This document shows positions 1 to 6,558 of a stretch of 10,711 bases of DNA, piece after piece (position 1 is the first letter of the stretch; every line of letters starts with the position of its first letter). The DNA is from Dehalococcoidia bacterium (GTDB taxonomy: Bacteria; Chloroflexota; Dehalococcoidia; GIF9; AB-539-J10): the NCBI GenBank assembly GCA_029857995.1, contig JAOUFZ010000039.1, forward strand, positions 1 through 10,711, given 5' to 3'. A program made the translations under genes and the position numbers. The notes under the pieces were generated by a model, which was not told the DNA's origin, did no database searches, and saw nothing but the letters and a program-made list of their open reading frames with translations.

Positions 1-96
1 TATGGCGCTGACATCTTCAACTCCGGCTTCATCGCTGAGTAAGCCTTCAGCCAATATCTCACCACTATCTAGATTCATGCTTCTTCCTTTAGCCAT
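1..96 (-). CDS. 5' end of an unidentified gene, cut by the window edge
   Basis: Thirty-two open codons read leftwards from an ATG at 96-94 to the window edge, beginning MAKGRSMNLDSGEILAEG. I do not recognise the family. A second in-frame ATG at 78-76 (Met7) has the better Shine-Dalgarno-like stretch (AAAGGAAG just upstream), whereas the first ATG has only AAGAAAG-type purines; a GGAGG lies too far away to serve it. The visible part is acidic, without a signal peptide or membrane segment, so the product is probably cytoplasmic. The gene is divergent from the MarR regulator at 563 and could be a target of it, but nothing proves this. The alternative is a chance ORF; the divergent promoter candidate and initiation signals argue mildly for a real gene. 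Confidence 0.5.
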   Translation of the reverse strand, partial: MAKGRSMNLDSGEILAEGLLSDEAGVEDVSAI

Positions 97-214
97 TGTT
101 ATTTTTCTTTCTTGAGGAAGGCCTCCTGAAGTTGTTGCCCGGAACTTATGGTTGTGCTAATTTGTTGGGGGAAATTCAGCCCTTGCCTTGCCAGACCGTG
201 TCCCAGTCGCTCTT

Positions 215-223
215 ATTGTAGCA
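215..223 (-). promoter_or_regulatory. possible extended -10 promoter for the leftward gene
   Basis: On the minus strand this reads TGCTACAAT, an extended -10 (TGn plus TACAAT). There is no convincing -35 box at the right distance. Its position, about 120 bp before the partial gene at the left edge, fits a divergent promoter. A single hexamer match of this kind is weak evidence. Confidence 0.25.
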
Positions 224-311
224 CAACGTCCGTAGTTTGGGAAGGTTGTTCACTCGCTCAGTAGACCAACTCTGCCAGTGTCTCCTGAATATCTCATCCG
301 TTCTGGTCGGA

Positions 312-356
312 GAGAATGTATCTCTTGGCGACGAAAAGTCATGTCGCAACATTCTC
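312..356. repeat. nested inverted repeat in the divergent intergenic region
   Basis: GAGAATGT (312-319) pairs with ACATTCTC (349-356), and inside it GCGAC (328-332) pairs with GTCGC (343-347). The internal loop is asymmetric (8 versus 1 nt). It could be an operator or a structured RNA in the otherwise empty 97-562 region, whose remaining identifiable contents are the two promoter candidates. Confidence 0.3.
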
Positions 357-493
357 CACGAGACGCTAGCGGCTTTGGCTTCAGGGGGATTGCACTTTTG
401 TCAGTTTTGTTCAACACTCGAATAGCTCAACGACCAAATACAACATTTTCAAACGAATTATCTCTCTCATTAATACCTTGCATCAGCCATTTT

Positions 494-522
494 TTGATGT
501 CTCCCACTGCAAGTGCTATGAT
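494..522 (+). promoter_or_regulatory. promoter of the MarR regulator gene, with operator-like repeat
   Basis: TTGATG (494-499), a 17-nt spacer and TATGAT (517-522) preceded by TGC (extended -10) form a good sigma70-type promoter. Transcription would start near 529, giving a leader of about 34 nt to the ATG at 563. A small inverted repeat CACT-GCA-AGTG (505-515) sits in the spacer; MarR proteins often repress their own gene from such a position, so it is a candidate autoregulatory operator. Confidence 0.5.
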
Positions 523-562
523 TGTCCTAAAGAGAACCCTAAAGATAAAGGAGACGCTAAAT

Positions 563-1153
563 ATGATGACAGATTCTGAACTTGAAAACCTGAGTGTAGC
601 GTTGTGGCGCAAGATGTACCAAGCCTACACCCGGTTCAAGAATGGTATGGACCAAATACTTAGTGAACATGGGCTTACTATGGAGCAGTATTTAGTCCTT
701 GTGACTATAAAATACCATGATGCGCCTATAAGAATCACTGATATAGCCCGCTGGCTAGAACGTAGCACAAACAGCATCACTATGATAGTCGATCGAATGG
801 TCAAAGCTGGTCTGCTCAGAAGGGTAAGAGACAGGCGTGACCGCAGGACAGTAAATGTATTTCTCACCAGCAAGGCGCAGGATGCTCTTAAGCCAGCAAA
901 TCCAGCAGCCTGGGAGTTCATGCAGCAGGGCATGTCGCCACTATCATCTAAGGACAAGAATACCTTTGCCAGTCTGTTCGAGATGATAAACTACAAGCTA
1001 CTTGAGTATCTCAATCCCGGAGCGGACGTAGAGGGAATGCTTAAAAGTGATTCCAAGCAGCAAGACCATTTAATGAAACAGTGGCGCAAGCAAGCGTGGC
1101 TTGCCACTCCCAGAGCCAAACGTCGGGGTACTCGGAAGGGAAAGACCGTCTGA
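563..1153 (+). CDS. MarR-family winged helix-turn-helix transcriptional regulator
   Basis: A 196-aa cytoplasmic DNA-binding regulator, probably acting as a dimer. The visible order is typical of MarR: an N-terminal helix (LWRKMYQAYTRFKNGMDQIL), then LTMEQYLVLVTI, the recognition-helix region ITDIARWLERSTNSITMIVD, and the wing with the family's RRVRDRRDRRTVNVFLT, followed by C-terminal dimerisation helices. The frame is open back to 278, but the start at 563 is preferred. AAAGGAG (547-553) lies 9 nt upstream, a promoter lies just before it, and the extra upstream residues do not resemble the family. A second ATG follows at 566. The C-terminus extends about 40 residues past the usual MarR end and is Lys/Arg-rich (from QWRKQAW to the end), perhaps extra DNA contact. 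The gene precedes the aldehyde dehydrogenase on the same strand by 408 bp and is a plausible regulator of it. The ligand is unknown. Confidence 0.92.
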   Translation: MMTDSELENLSVALWRKMYQAYTRFKNGMDQILSEHGLTMEQYLVLVTIKYHDAPIRITDIARWLERSTNSITMIVDRMVKAGLLRRVRDRRDRRTVNVFLTSKAQDALKPANPAAWEFMQQGMSPLSSKDKNTFASLFEMINYKLLEYLNPGADVEGMLKSDSKQQDHLMKQWRKQAWLATPRAKRRGTRKGKTV

Positions 1154-1299
1154 CGGGGCCAGTTAACCTTAGTCGGTTCGGCGCAATGGTAATCAGGCAT
1201 ATCACATAGAACATTGGTTTGTGCGGTGCTTTCGCGGGGGCTGAGGTAACAGTCTGGCTAAATGTATGGCATTGTTTAGAGCACGTCTAATAAATCGGA

Positions 1300-1339
1300 G
1301 ATATTTATTTCCAGCATCTTGATGCTAGAAATCAATATC
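1300..1339. repeat. 40-bp near-perfect palindrome between marR-type and aldehyde dehydrogenase genes
   Basis: Two 19-nt arms (1300-1318 and 1321-1339) are complementary at 17 of 19 positions around a 2-nt centre; the core is AGCATC-TT-GATGCT. No T-tract follows, so it is not an ordinary terminator. A smaller repeat, TTAGA-N5-TCTAA (1276-1290), lies just upstream. The region 1154-1460 otherwise shows no gene. An operator for the MarR protein or another dimeric regulator is possible, but at about 120 bp upstream of the promoter it is not in a classical repression position. Confidence 0.6.
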
Positions 1340-1447
1340 AGTAATATGGCTGGTTTGGTCGTCAAAGACTGGAGGCGATGGTCTGCAGAGAAGCCTATGA
1401 AGACATTTCTGGCTTAGCCAATGTTAGAATAGGCCGCTTCGTGATTT

Positions 1448-1488
1448 TGACCAACTAATTTTGGCACCCATGCCTCAGGTGTTATAAT
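1448..1488 (+). promoter_or_regulatory. promoter of the aldehyde dehydrogenase gene
   Basis: TTGGCA (1461-1466), a 16-nt spacer and a perfect TATAAT (1483-1488) predict a start near 1495 and a leader of about 67 nt. An imperfect inverted repeat with half-sites CCAA (1451-1454) and TTGG (1461-1464) overlaps the -35 box and could bind a repressor such as the upstream MarR protein. The operator role is inference. Confidence 0.55.
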
Positions 1489-1561
1489 CCCACAACAGCT
1501 ATGGTAAGGCTGATTAATATCTTCTTACCTCTTGTAGAATCTTAGAGTGGAGGCGTGAACT

Positions 1562-3019
1562 GTGTCTAAAGCATATCAGATGTATATAAACGGACAATGG
1601 CTTGATGCTATTGATGGCAAAACTTTTGATGATTACAATCCTTATGACGGTGAGGTTTACGCTAGGTTACCTTCCGGCAAAAGGGGAGATGCCAGAAAAG
1701 CATGTGATGCTGCCGCGGCTGCCTTCCCCGATTGGTCACACACGCCACCGGCGGAAAGACAGAGATACCTTCTGAGAGCCGCCGATATCCTTGAAAGGAG
1801 GCGGCAGGAGATTCTTAATATTGTTACCCAGGAAACCGGTGCTACTTTTGGCTGGGGTATGTTCCAGACCGGCTTTATTCCCGGTCTGCTCCGGGAAGCC
1901 GCTGCTCAGGTGCACGCTATTAGCGGCGAGATTATACCAGCTGACCTTCCGGGAGCCTTCTTTATGGCCATACGCCAGCCGGTAGGTGTGGTGGCAGGGA
2001 TTGCACCCTGGAACGCTCCGCTGATTCTCTCCTTGAGGGCAGTAGCTTTGCCAATGGCTTGCGGCAATACCACGGTGTTGAAGCCTTCAGCAGAAGCTCC
2101 TGTCAGCGGGAGTATTATTTTTGCCGAGGTCTTTGAGGAAGCTGGTTTCCCCAAGGGGATATTTAATGTGGTAACCAACGGGCCTGGCTTTAGTGGGGAG
2201 GTGGGTGATGAACTCATCGAGCACTCAAAAGTGCGACGGCTGAGCTTTACGGGTTCAACCGAGGTAGGCAGGCAGATTGCCGAGAAAGCGGCACGGCATC
2301 TGAAAAAAGTGACTCTAGAGTTGGGTGGCAACGATCCGCTGATAATTTTGAAAGATGCTGACACTGATTATGCGGTCAATGCGGCTACATTTGGCCGCTT
2401 CAATCACCAGGGTCAGATATGTATGTCCTCTAAACGAATTATTGTGGAAAAACCGCTAGCTACTCATTTTACTGAGAAGTTCGTCAAGAAAGTCCAGAGA
2501 CTAAAAGTAGGAGACCCTCAAGATCCGGATACCGTTATCGGACCGCTTATCAATCAGGAACAGGTTGACAAGCTTCACAAACAGGTAGAGGAAGCAATTA
2601 AACAGGGCGCTAGGCTTGTCTGTGGCGGCAAATATGACGGGCGCTGCTACTACCCAACTGTGCTGACCAATGTTACTCCAGATATGAATATTGCCCGTGA
2701 GGAGACCTTTGGACCAGTGGCACCGATAATAATTGTTGAAGATGCTGATGAAGCAGTCCGCGTGGCTAATGATACCCGCTTCGGACTTTCAGCCGGTGTC
2801 ATTACAAGCGATTTTCAGAAGGGGCTGGAAATAGCTGAGAGGCTGGAATCAGGTATGGTGCATATTAACGATTCCTCCATTCATGATGAGCCTCAGGTCC
2901 CGTTTGGGGGGATGAAGGAAAGTGGCTATGGGCGGCATGGCGGACGGGCCGCTATCGAAGAGTTTACCGAACTCCGCTGGATAAGCATACAAAGGACTCC
3001 AAGGCAGTATCCTTTCTAA
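1562..3019 (+). CDS. NAD(P)-dependent aldehyde dehydrogenase (vanillin/benzaldehyde dehydrogenase-like)
   Basis: A 485-aa full-length member of the aldehyde dehydrogenase superfamily, oxidising an aldehyde to the acid with NAD(P)+ in the cytoplasm. All signature elements are present: PWN with the oxyanion Asn at 151, the cofactor Lys in LKPS near 174, the Rossmann stretch FTGSTEVG (229-236), the general base Glu253 in LELGG, the nucleophile Cys287 in GQICMSS, and EETFGP (380-385). The tail with HINDSSIHDEPQVPFGGMK and WISIQ resembles the vanillin/benzaldehyde/salicylaldehyde branch, but substrate cannot be fixed from sequence. The start is GTG; GGAGG at 1549-1553 is 8 nt upstream. It stands alone between its own promoter and terminator, downstream of the MarR gene. 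It may act on an aromatic or fatty aldehyde released in a pathway shared with the hydrolase at 4328-6022; that link is inference. Confidence 0.95.
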   Translation: MSKAYQMYINGQWLDAIDGKTFDDYNPYDGEVYARLPSGKRGDARKACDAAAAAFPDWSHTPPAERQRYLLRAADILERRRQEILNIVTQETGATFGWGMFQTGFIPGLLREAAAQVHAISGEIIPADLPGAFFMAIRQPVGVVAGIAPWNAPLILSLRAVALPMACGNTTVLKPSAEAPVSGSIIFAEVFEEAGFPKGIFNVVTNGPGFSGEVGDELIEHSKVRRLSFTGSTEVGRQIAEKAARHLKKVTLELGGNDPLIILKDADTDYAVNAATFGRFNHQGQICMSSKRIIVEKPLATHFTEKFVKKVQRLKVGDPQDPDTVIGPLINQEQVDKLHKQVEEAIKQGARLVCGGKYDGRCYYPTVLTNVTPDMNIAREETFGPVAPIIIVEDADEAVRVANDTRFGLSAGVITSDFQKGLEIAERLESGMVHINDSSIHDEPQVPFGGMKESGYGRHGGRAAIEEFTELRWISIQRTPRQYPF

Positions 3020-3051
3020 AGATACAAGAATACAAATGGATTCCGCCTTTG

Positions 3052-3091
3052 GTGGCTGGTCCAAGTCCAGCCGCTGCCACTTCTTCTTTCC
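3052..3091 (+). terminator. probable rho-independent terminator of the aldehyde dehydrogenase gene
   Basis: GTGGCTGG (3052-3059) and CCAGCCGC (3067-3074) form an 8-bp stem with one G-U pair and a 7-nt loop. A pyrimidine-rich stretch with interrupted T-runs follows (to 3091). It lies 33 nt past the stop codon and just before the convergent gene ending at 3127. The T-tract is imperfect. Confidence 0.45.
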
Positions 3092-3126
3092 CTAAGCTTA
3101 AGGGTGAAACAGTAGAAGCCCGGTCC

Positions 3127-3864
3127 TTACTTAATAATGTAAAACCGCCAGGCACAAAACCAGGTCTTGGGATGTTCGTCGGGAGGGCAGCTGATGCAAT
3201 CGACTTTGATTCTGGGGTCTATCGTCTTGGCAAATGTCGGAAATTCTGTCATTCCGGCCGACTTGCAGGGATAATCAGGCAGCTTGTTGATTTTTCTTGT
3301 TTGCTGAACTAGGCATCTCACCATACGAAGAACGAGTTCGTTCCCTGATCTTTCAACGGTCTGCTCGTTGATGTGTGCGTAAAGTCGAAAGCTTAAAGCT
3401 TGTTCTAGACCGTCGAGCCCGCTTTGCTCAGGAAGCTGCAAAAACGATTTTATCATGGCTGCTTCCAACGGCGAATACTTGGTCCAGCAGGTATCGTTAC
3501 ACCTTTTGCTGGTATACATATCATAGTTATCCTCAACAGTTCGGAACCATATCCCATCACTTGTCAGCCAATTAAAGGACATAGCTTTTATCAGGCTAAT
3601 TAAGCTTTCCTTTTCCATGTTAACCAGCCAAAGTGGCAGGCCGTTCTGAGTTTCAAAGCCCAGAGTCTTGGACAGGCGGTTCACAGCAGGGGGGAGAAAC
3701 GAGGAGAAAACCTCTTCCTCGAGCCGAATGGCTTCTTTCAGACCCAACTGATGGACGACCTCGTTGAACCATATCCCATAGTGCAACATTGTCCGTCTTA
3801 ATGCATCAATGGCGTAATGAGCTAGTTCAACTTGCCCGAGTTCTTCTAAAGAGTCCGTGGTCAT
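3127..3864 (-). CDS. DUF6125-like protein with partial internal duplication
   Basis: A 245-aa soluble protein without signal peptide or membrane segment. Residues from about 88 to the end follow the pattern I associate with DUF6125: NWLTSDGIWFRTVEDNY, then YAHINEQ, PCKSAGM, KTIDPRIKVDCISC, PPDEHP and a final FCAWRF. The spaced cysteines near the end (C-x-x-C-P-P-D-E-H-P...C) could bind a metal or be catalytic; the biochemical function is unknown. Residues 15-70 (around HYGIWFNEVVHQLG) look like a divergent second copy of the SDGIWF half-domain, making this protein longer than a single unit. AAGGAG lies 8 nt before the ATG at 3864. It begins only 48 bp after the short gene at 3913-4098 on the same strand, so the two are probably cotranscribed. 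The family assignment rests on remembered motif pattern, not a search. Confidence 0.8.
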   Translation of the reverse strand: MTTDSLEELGQVELAHYAIDALRRTMLHYGIWFNEVVHQLGLKEAIRLEEEVFSSFLPPAVNRLSKTLGFETQNGLPLWLVNMEKESLISLIKAMSFNWLTSDGIWFRTVEDNYDMYTSKRCNDTCWTKYSPLEAAMIKSFLQLPEQSGLDGLEQALSFRLYAHINEQTVERSGNELVLRMVRCLVQQTRKINKLPDYPCKSAGMTEFPTFAKTIDPRIKVDCISCPPDEHPKTWFCAWRFYIIK

Positions 3865-3912
3865 ATTTCTTGCTCCTTGAATTCAATTTTAGGATATCGG
3901 ATATTTCAGAAA

Positions 3913-4098
3913 TCAGCGCGCTGCCGGGTATGCACCAATGATGAAAACACCATTCTGCGCAGTGTCCAAGGGAACTACTGTCCTAACGGGATTGCCGTAA
4001 ATGTATAAATACTGTTCCGGCAGCGAGAGATGACTCGTGTAGTCTGAGTATAGTCGTCCCTGGAAGTCCTTAACTGCTGAGTCTCCTTTTCTACTCAT
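3913..4098 (-). CDS. short 61-aa protein, possibly the truncated N-terminus of a larger enzyme
   Basis: The product begins MSRKGDSAVKDF and ends with VFIIGAYPAAR directly before TGA. An excellent Shine-Dalgarno (GGAGG, 4105-4109) lies 6 nt before the ATG, and a promoter candidate lies at 4160-4189, so it is likely expressed. The hydrophobic strand followed by GAYPAAR looks like the first beta-strand and loop of an alpha/beta enzyme, and resembles the beginning of some uracil-DNA glycosylase-fold proteins. That would imply some 150-200 residues are missing. After the stop, all that remains is 48 bp before the DUF6125-like gene, so it may be a decayed gene whose 3' part was lost when the downstream gene arrived. 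A genuine small protein is the alternative. Family recognition is tentative. Confidence 0.5.
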   Translation of the reverse strand: MSRKGDSAVKDFQGRLYSDYTSHLSLPEQYLYIYGNPVRTVVPLDTAQNGVFIIGAYPAAR

Positions 4099-4121
4099 TA
4101 CTTACCTCCGCGAAACTGCAT

Positions 4122-4143
4122 ACCAATCTGTGGTCTGATTGGT
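4122..4143. repeat. inverted repeat in the leader of the 61-aa gene
   Basis: ACCAATC (4122-4128) and GATTGGT (4137-4143) are perfect inverted arms separated by 8 nt. It lies between the predicted transcription start and the Shine-Dalgarno site of the minus-strand gene at 4098, so it could be a second operator or a small mRNA hairpin. Confidence 0.45.
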
Positions 4144-4159
4144 TACCGCATTGCTGTTC

Positions 4160-4197
4160 ATCATAACAAGAATACTGACCGTGTAACAATGGTCAGT
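4160..4197 (-). promoter_or_regulatory. promoter overlapped by a TetR-type operator-like inverted repeat
   Basis: On the minus strand TTGTTA (4189-4184), an 18-nt spacer and TATGAT (4165-4160) form a promoter for the 61-aa and DUF6125-like genes. Perfect arms ACTGACC (4174-4180) and GGTCAGT (4191-4197) with a 10-nt spacer enclose the -35 box. Such a 24-bp dyad is a typical repressor site. It might also be a weak terminator hairpin after the hydrolase gene, though no clean T-tract follows on that strand. The stretch 4198-4327 shows nothing else identifiable. Confidence 0.45.
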
Positions 4198-4327
4198 TTT
4201 GTTGGGGCACTTTTCGTCAAATTGTTTCGGATACAACCTTAGACCATGTGTTTTATCTCAGAAGACAGCGCTGGCACCGAAAATACCCTTTTGCAGGATA
4301 AATTACACTACGAGCGCCGGCGATATA

Positions 4328-6022
4328 TTAGTCTTTTGGAATGACTGGTAAGAGCAAGTGAGAGGGGTATTTACCGTCGCGGTAGATTTTATGGAGTGTT
4401 GGTTTGCTGCTGCAGACGTGCCACATTACATCATATGTTTCGGGGTCGGTAGGAATATCGATGCTTGATATCTCCAGCTTGATGCGATGGCCTGCCTTAA
4501 ACGTATAAGAAATCGGGCGTAGCTGAGCGACGTATTCGTTGATCTCCCCCGGTTCTACGGGAATCGATTTTGTGAAGTCGTGTCCGATTTCCCAGGGCGT
4601 TGTCTTATTCTTATCGAGGGCCCTGAAAGAGGCTTTGAGCCAGCCCGAAGCCAACGGTAGTATGCCGCTGTTATCCGAAGGTTCGTCTCTTACGTCTATT
4701 CTGAAGTTTGTATCGTCTGCATCTATGGCAGCGTAAAAGATTATCCTCGGGGGGCCGGTTACCTGCAGGTCTTCGGCTAGGGGCGGAGTCAGATACTGAA
4801 CACGGGCTCTTTCCTCCGACACATAAAGGGGCTGCTGGACAAAACAATCTGGAACGTCGTTGTAATTGTCCGGTTCCGGCGACAAACTCTCCAGGCTGTT
4901 AAGATAGAATTTCGTCCAGACAGTACTTTCGATCGGCCACTCGTTCGCCTTGGACCATTTGTTGTCCACCGCAGTATAGTATCTTATCGGTGGTTCATCC
5001 ATAATACCCGTATCAATACCCTTAAGCCAGTAATCGTACCATCTCAAGACCTCTTCGTGTTGTGCCTTCCACGGCCGGGTTCCCATATTAGAATACAGTA
5101 AGAATTTCTTGGGGACTTTCAGCGTGTTATAGATATTAATCTGCGGTTGGGAAAAGAAGCTGAATAGAGGCCCTCCCACATAAGCGGGGACTTTTATCTT
5201 GTTAACCCTGTTGCAAACTGACCTCTCCCAATAATATGGCCCATCATTGGTATTCAGCATGAAGTCGAAGAGGACAGGATTTTTCTCCGGATACTTGAGC
5301 AAATGATAGAGGTAAGGGTATTGTCTTAAATCGGGATTACTCAGGGCTTTCTCTACAAGCCGTTCCAGCTTCTTTGGAGGTGTGTTCTTTATCATAGCTG
5401 ATATAACATTCTTGGGAGCATAACCGCACCGTGCGGGATACGTACCGGTGTACAGACCGTAGAGAAATATATTCAGAACTCCGCCTTCATACAAACCGTG
5501 GTTATATAAGTCGTCGGCGAATATCTCCCAGGGACAGATTGCTTTCAGATGTGGCGGCTGTTCAGCGGCTACAAAAAGCTGGATTGTGGCAAAATAGCAG
5601 ATACCCGCCATCCCGATTTTGCCGTTGCACCAGGACTGCTGCGCCAACCACTCTACAATATCGGCGCCGTCTTCCCCTTCTTTTTTAGAAAAGAGGCCTT
5701 CATATTCACCCTCCGAGTAGCCTGTGCCTCTCAAGTCTCCTATCACGTAAACGTAACCCCGGGGCACGTAAAAGTCGGGGATGCCAGCTTCTATTGATGC
5801 TTCAAAAACCGATTTGCCGAATGGTTGCGGAGGTGTGTCAAATGTTTGTACTTCCTTGCCGTAAGGAGATAAAGCAAGCAAGGCCGGGAACTTGCCAGGT
5901 GCGTCCGGACGGTAAATATCAACTGCCAGCCGCACTCCATCACGAGCTGGAACATAGACATTCTTTTCGACCTTTACGCCGTACATTGGCTTAAGCCCAA
6001 CCTCTTTCTTACCGCGTGCCAT
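4328..6022 (-). CDS. CocE/NonD (X-Pro dipeptidyl-peptidase) family hydrolase with Cys at the nucleophile position
   Basis: A 564-aa cytoplasmic protein of the CocE/NonD alpha/beta-hydrolase family, whose members cleave esters or amides (cocaine esterase, glutaryl-7-ACA acylase, X-Pro peptidases). Domain order: N-terminal hydrolase part (about 15-340) with VYVPARDGVRLAVDIYRPD, GYVYVIGDLRGTGYSEG and the elbow GKIGMAGICYFA; then LRWYDYWLKGIDTGIMDEPP (about 326-345), followed by the jelly-roll C-terminal domain (about 370-560, including GHRIKLEISS). The usual nucleophile Ser of G-x-S-Y/W is Cys142 (codon TGC). The canonical Asp (G-W-Y-D type) reads GGPLFSFF, and the GPWGH His region reads NMGTRPW; His322 is the nearest candidate base. 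AAAGGAGG stands 4 nt before the ATG. The enzyme may be inactive or use thiol chemistry. It lies upstream of the 61-aa and DUF6125-like genes on the same strand with a 229-bp gap that has its own promoter. Confidence 0.92.
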   Translation of the reverse strand: MARGKKEVGLKPMYGVKVEKNVYVPARDGVRLAVDIYRPDAPGKFPALLALSPYGKEVQTFDTPPQPFGKSVFEASIEAGIPDFYVPRGYVYVIGDLRGTGYSEGEYEGLFSKKEGEDGADIVEWLAQQSWCNGKIGMAGICYFATIQLFVAAEQPPHLKAICPWEIFADDLYNHGLYEGGVLNIFLYGLYTGTYPARCGYAPKNVISAMIKNTPPKKLERLVEKALSNPDLRQYPYLYHLLKYPEKNPVLFDFMLNTNDGPYYWERSVCNRVNKIKVPAYVGGPLFSFFSQPQINIYNTLKVPKKFLLYSNMGTRPWKAQHEEVLRWYDYWLKGIDTGIMDEPPIRYYTAVDNKWSKANEWPIESTVWTKFYLNSLESLSPEPDNYNDVPDCFVQQPLYVSEERARVQYLTPPLAEDLQVTGPPRIIFYAAIDADDTNFRIDVRDEPSDNSGILPLASGWLKASFRALDKNKTTPWEIGHDFTKSIPVEPGEINEYVAQLRPISYTFKAGHRIKLEISSIDIPTDPETYDVMWHVCSSKPTLHKIYRDGKYPSHLLLPVIPKD

Positions 6023-6287
6023 TGTTCCTCCTTTTGGGCTTTCTTCGCCTCGCCTTTTACAAATCTACTTCAAGCTGGCGTATATATTCCGCCATGGGCC
6101 ATCAGCGGCATAGGTAAAATTCTATTGATGTACTAATGGTCCCTTTCATGAAGCATTTTCCAAGTTTCCCTCATACGCCTTATCTTTTATAGAATAATAA
6201 GTCATTCTTTTCAGAAATTTAAAGCGATAATAACAGATTTTATGAATATTTTCATCGATGGCATCCGCCCCCATTATTTGGATGCTA

Positions 6288-6309
6288 ATGTTAGCAAAAT
6301 GTTAGCAAA
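6288..6309. repeat. perfect 11-bp tandem repeat, ATGTTAGCAAA twice
   Basis: Two contiguous copies of ATGTTAGCAAA lie 16 bp from the tRNA fragment starting at 6325. A similar pair of GTTAGCA units occurs at 10167-10185 near the other tRNA fragment. Spacing of about one helical turn suggests paired protein-binding sites, for example integrase arm sites, but no protein can be named. A 6-bp inverted repeat GCATCC/GGATGC (6261-6266, 6280-6285) precedes it. The rest of 6023-6287 shows no gene. Confidence 0.45.
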
Positions 6310-6324
6310 TTCTGATGATTGAGC

Positions 6325-6373
6325 TAGTAGGCCGTGCGAGACTCGAACTCGCGACACCCTGATTAGAAGTCAG
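6325..6373 (-). other. 3'-half tRNA fragment, Arg(TCT) type; candidate attachment site
   Basis: On the minus strand there is an anticodon loop CTTCTAA (6369-6363) with 4 bp of its stem (CTGA/TCAG), then a variable loop and a perfect T-arm: GCGAG, loop TTCGAGT, CTCGC. The acceptor strand ACGGCCT, a discriminator A and CTA where CCA would stand follow. No D-arm or 5' acceptor strand exists upstream, so this is not a working tRNA. Displaced tRNA 3' halves are the usual scar of an element integrated by a tyrosine recombinase. The 12-bp segment GACACCCTGATT (plus strand, 6353-6364) recurs at 9953 and 10031. Confidence 0.7.
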
Positions 6374-6487
6374 CGTGTCAGTTATTCGGATGATGCTAGC
6401 TTTAAGTCATAAAAAGTAAAAATGGGGTATTTCGAGAAATAGTTTTATTTTCAATTCCCCCTGCGGATAGTCTTAAAAGATCACACT

Positions 6488-6514
6488 GAATCCCTTAAAT
6501 CCCCCAAATCCCTA
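6488..6514. repeat. 9-bp tandem repeat, three units (AAATCCCYY type)
   Basis: GAATCCCTT, AAATCCCCC and AAATCCCTA follow one another with a 9-bp period. They lie downstream of the stop codon of the minus-strand 987-aa gene. No terminator hairpin for that gene is visible in 6374-6558. Confidence 0.5.
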
Positions 6515-6558
6515 AAAGATTTTGATACTTCCAATGTCACCGCGTTGGTACTTCCGGA

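Noticed and set aside
278..562. N-terminal extension of the MarR regulator from an ATG at 278
   Set aside because: Open frame only. The residues are unlike MarR proteins, and promoter plus Shine-Dalgarno place the start at 563.
1346..1417. 23-codon ORF (MAGLVVKDWRRW...) after the 40-bp palindrome
   Set aside because: No ribosome binding site and nothing recognisable; likely chance.
3049..3312. Plus-strand ORF of 87 codons after the aldehyde dehydrogenase
   Set aside because: It overlaps the terminator and is antisense to the well-supported DUF6125-like gene.
6325..6420. A complete tRNA-Arg gene on the minus strand
   Set aside because: No D-arm or 5' acceptor strand at the right distance; CCA is replaced by CTA. 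Only the 3' half is present.
6488..6514. CRISPR-like array
   Set aside because: The units are only 9 bp, contiguous and three in number, without spacers.
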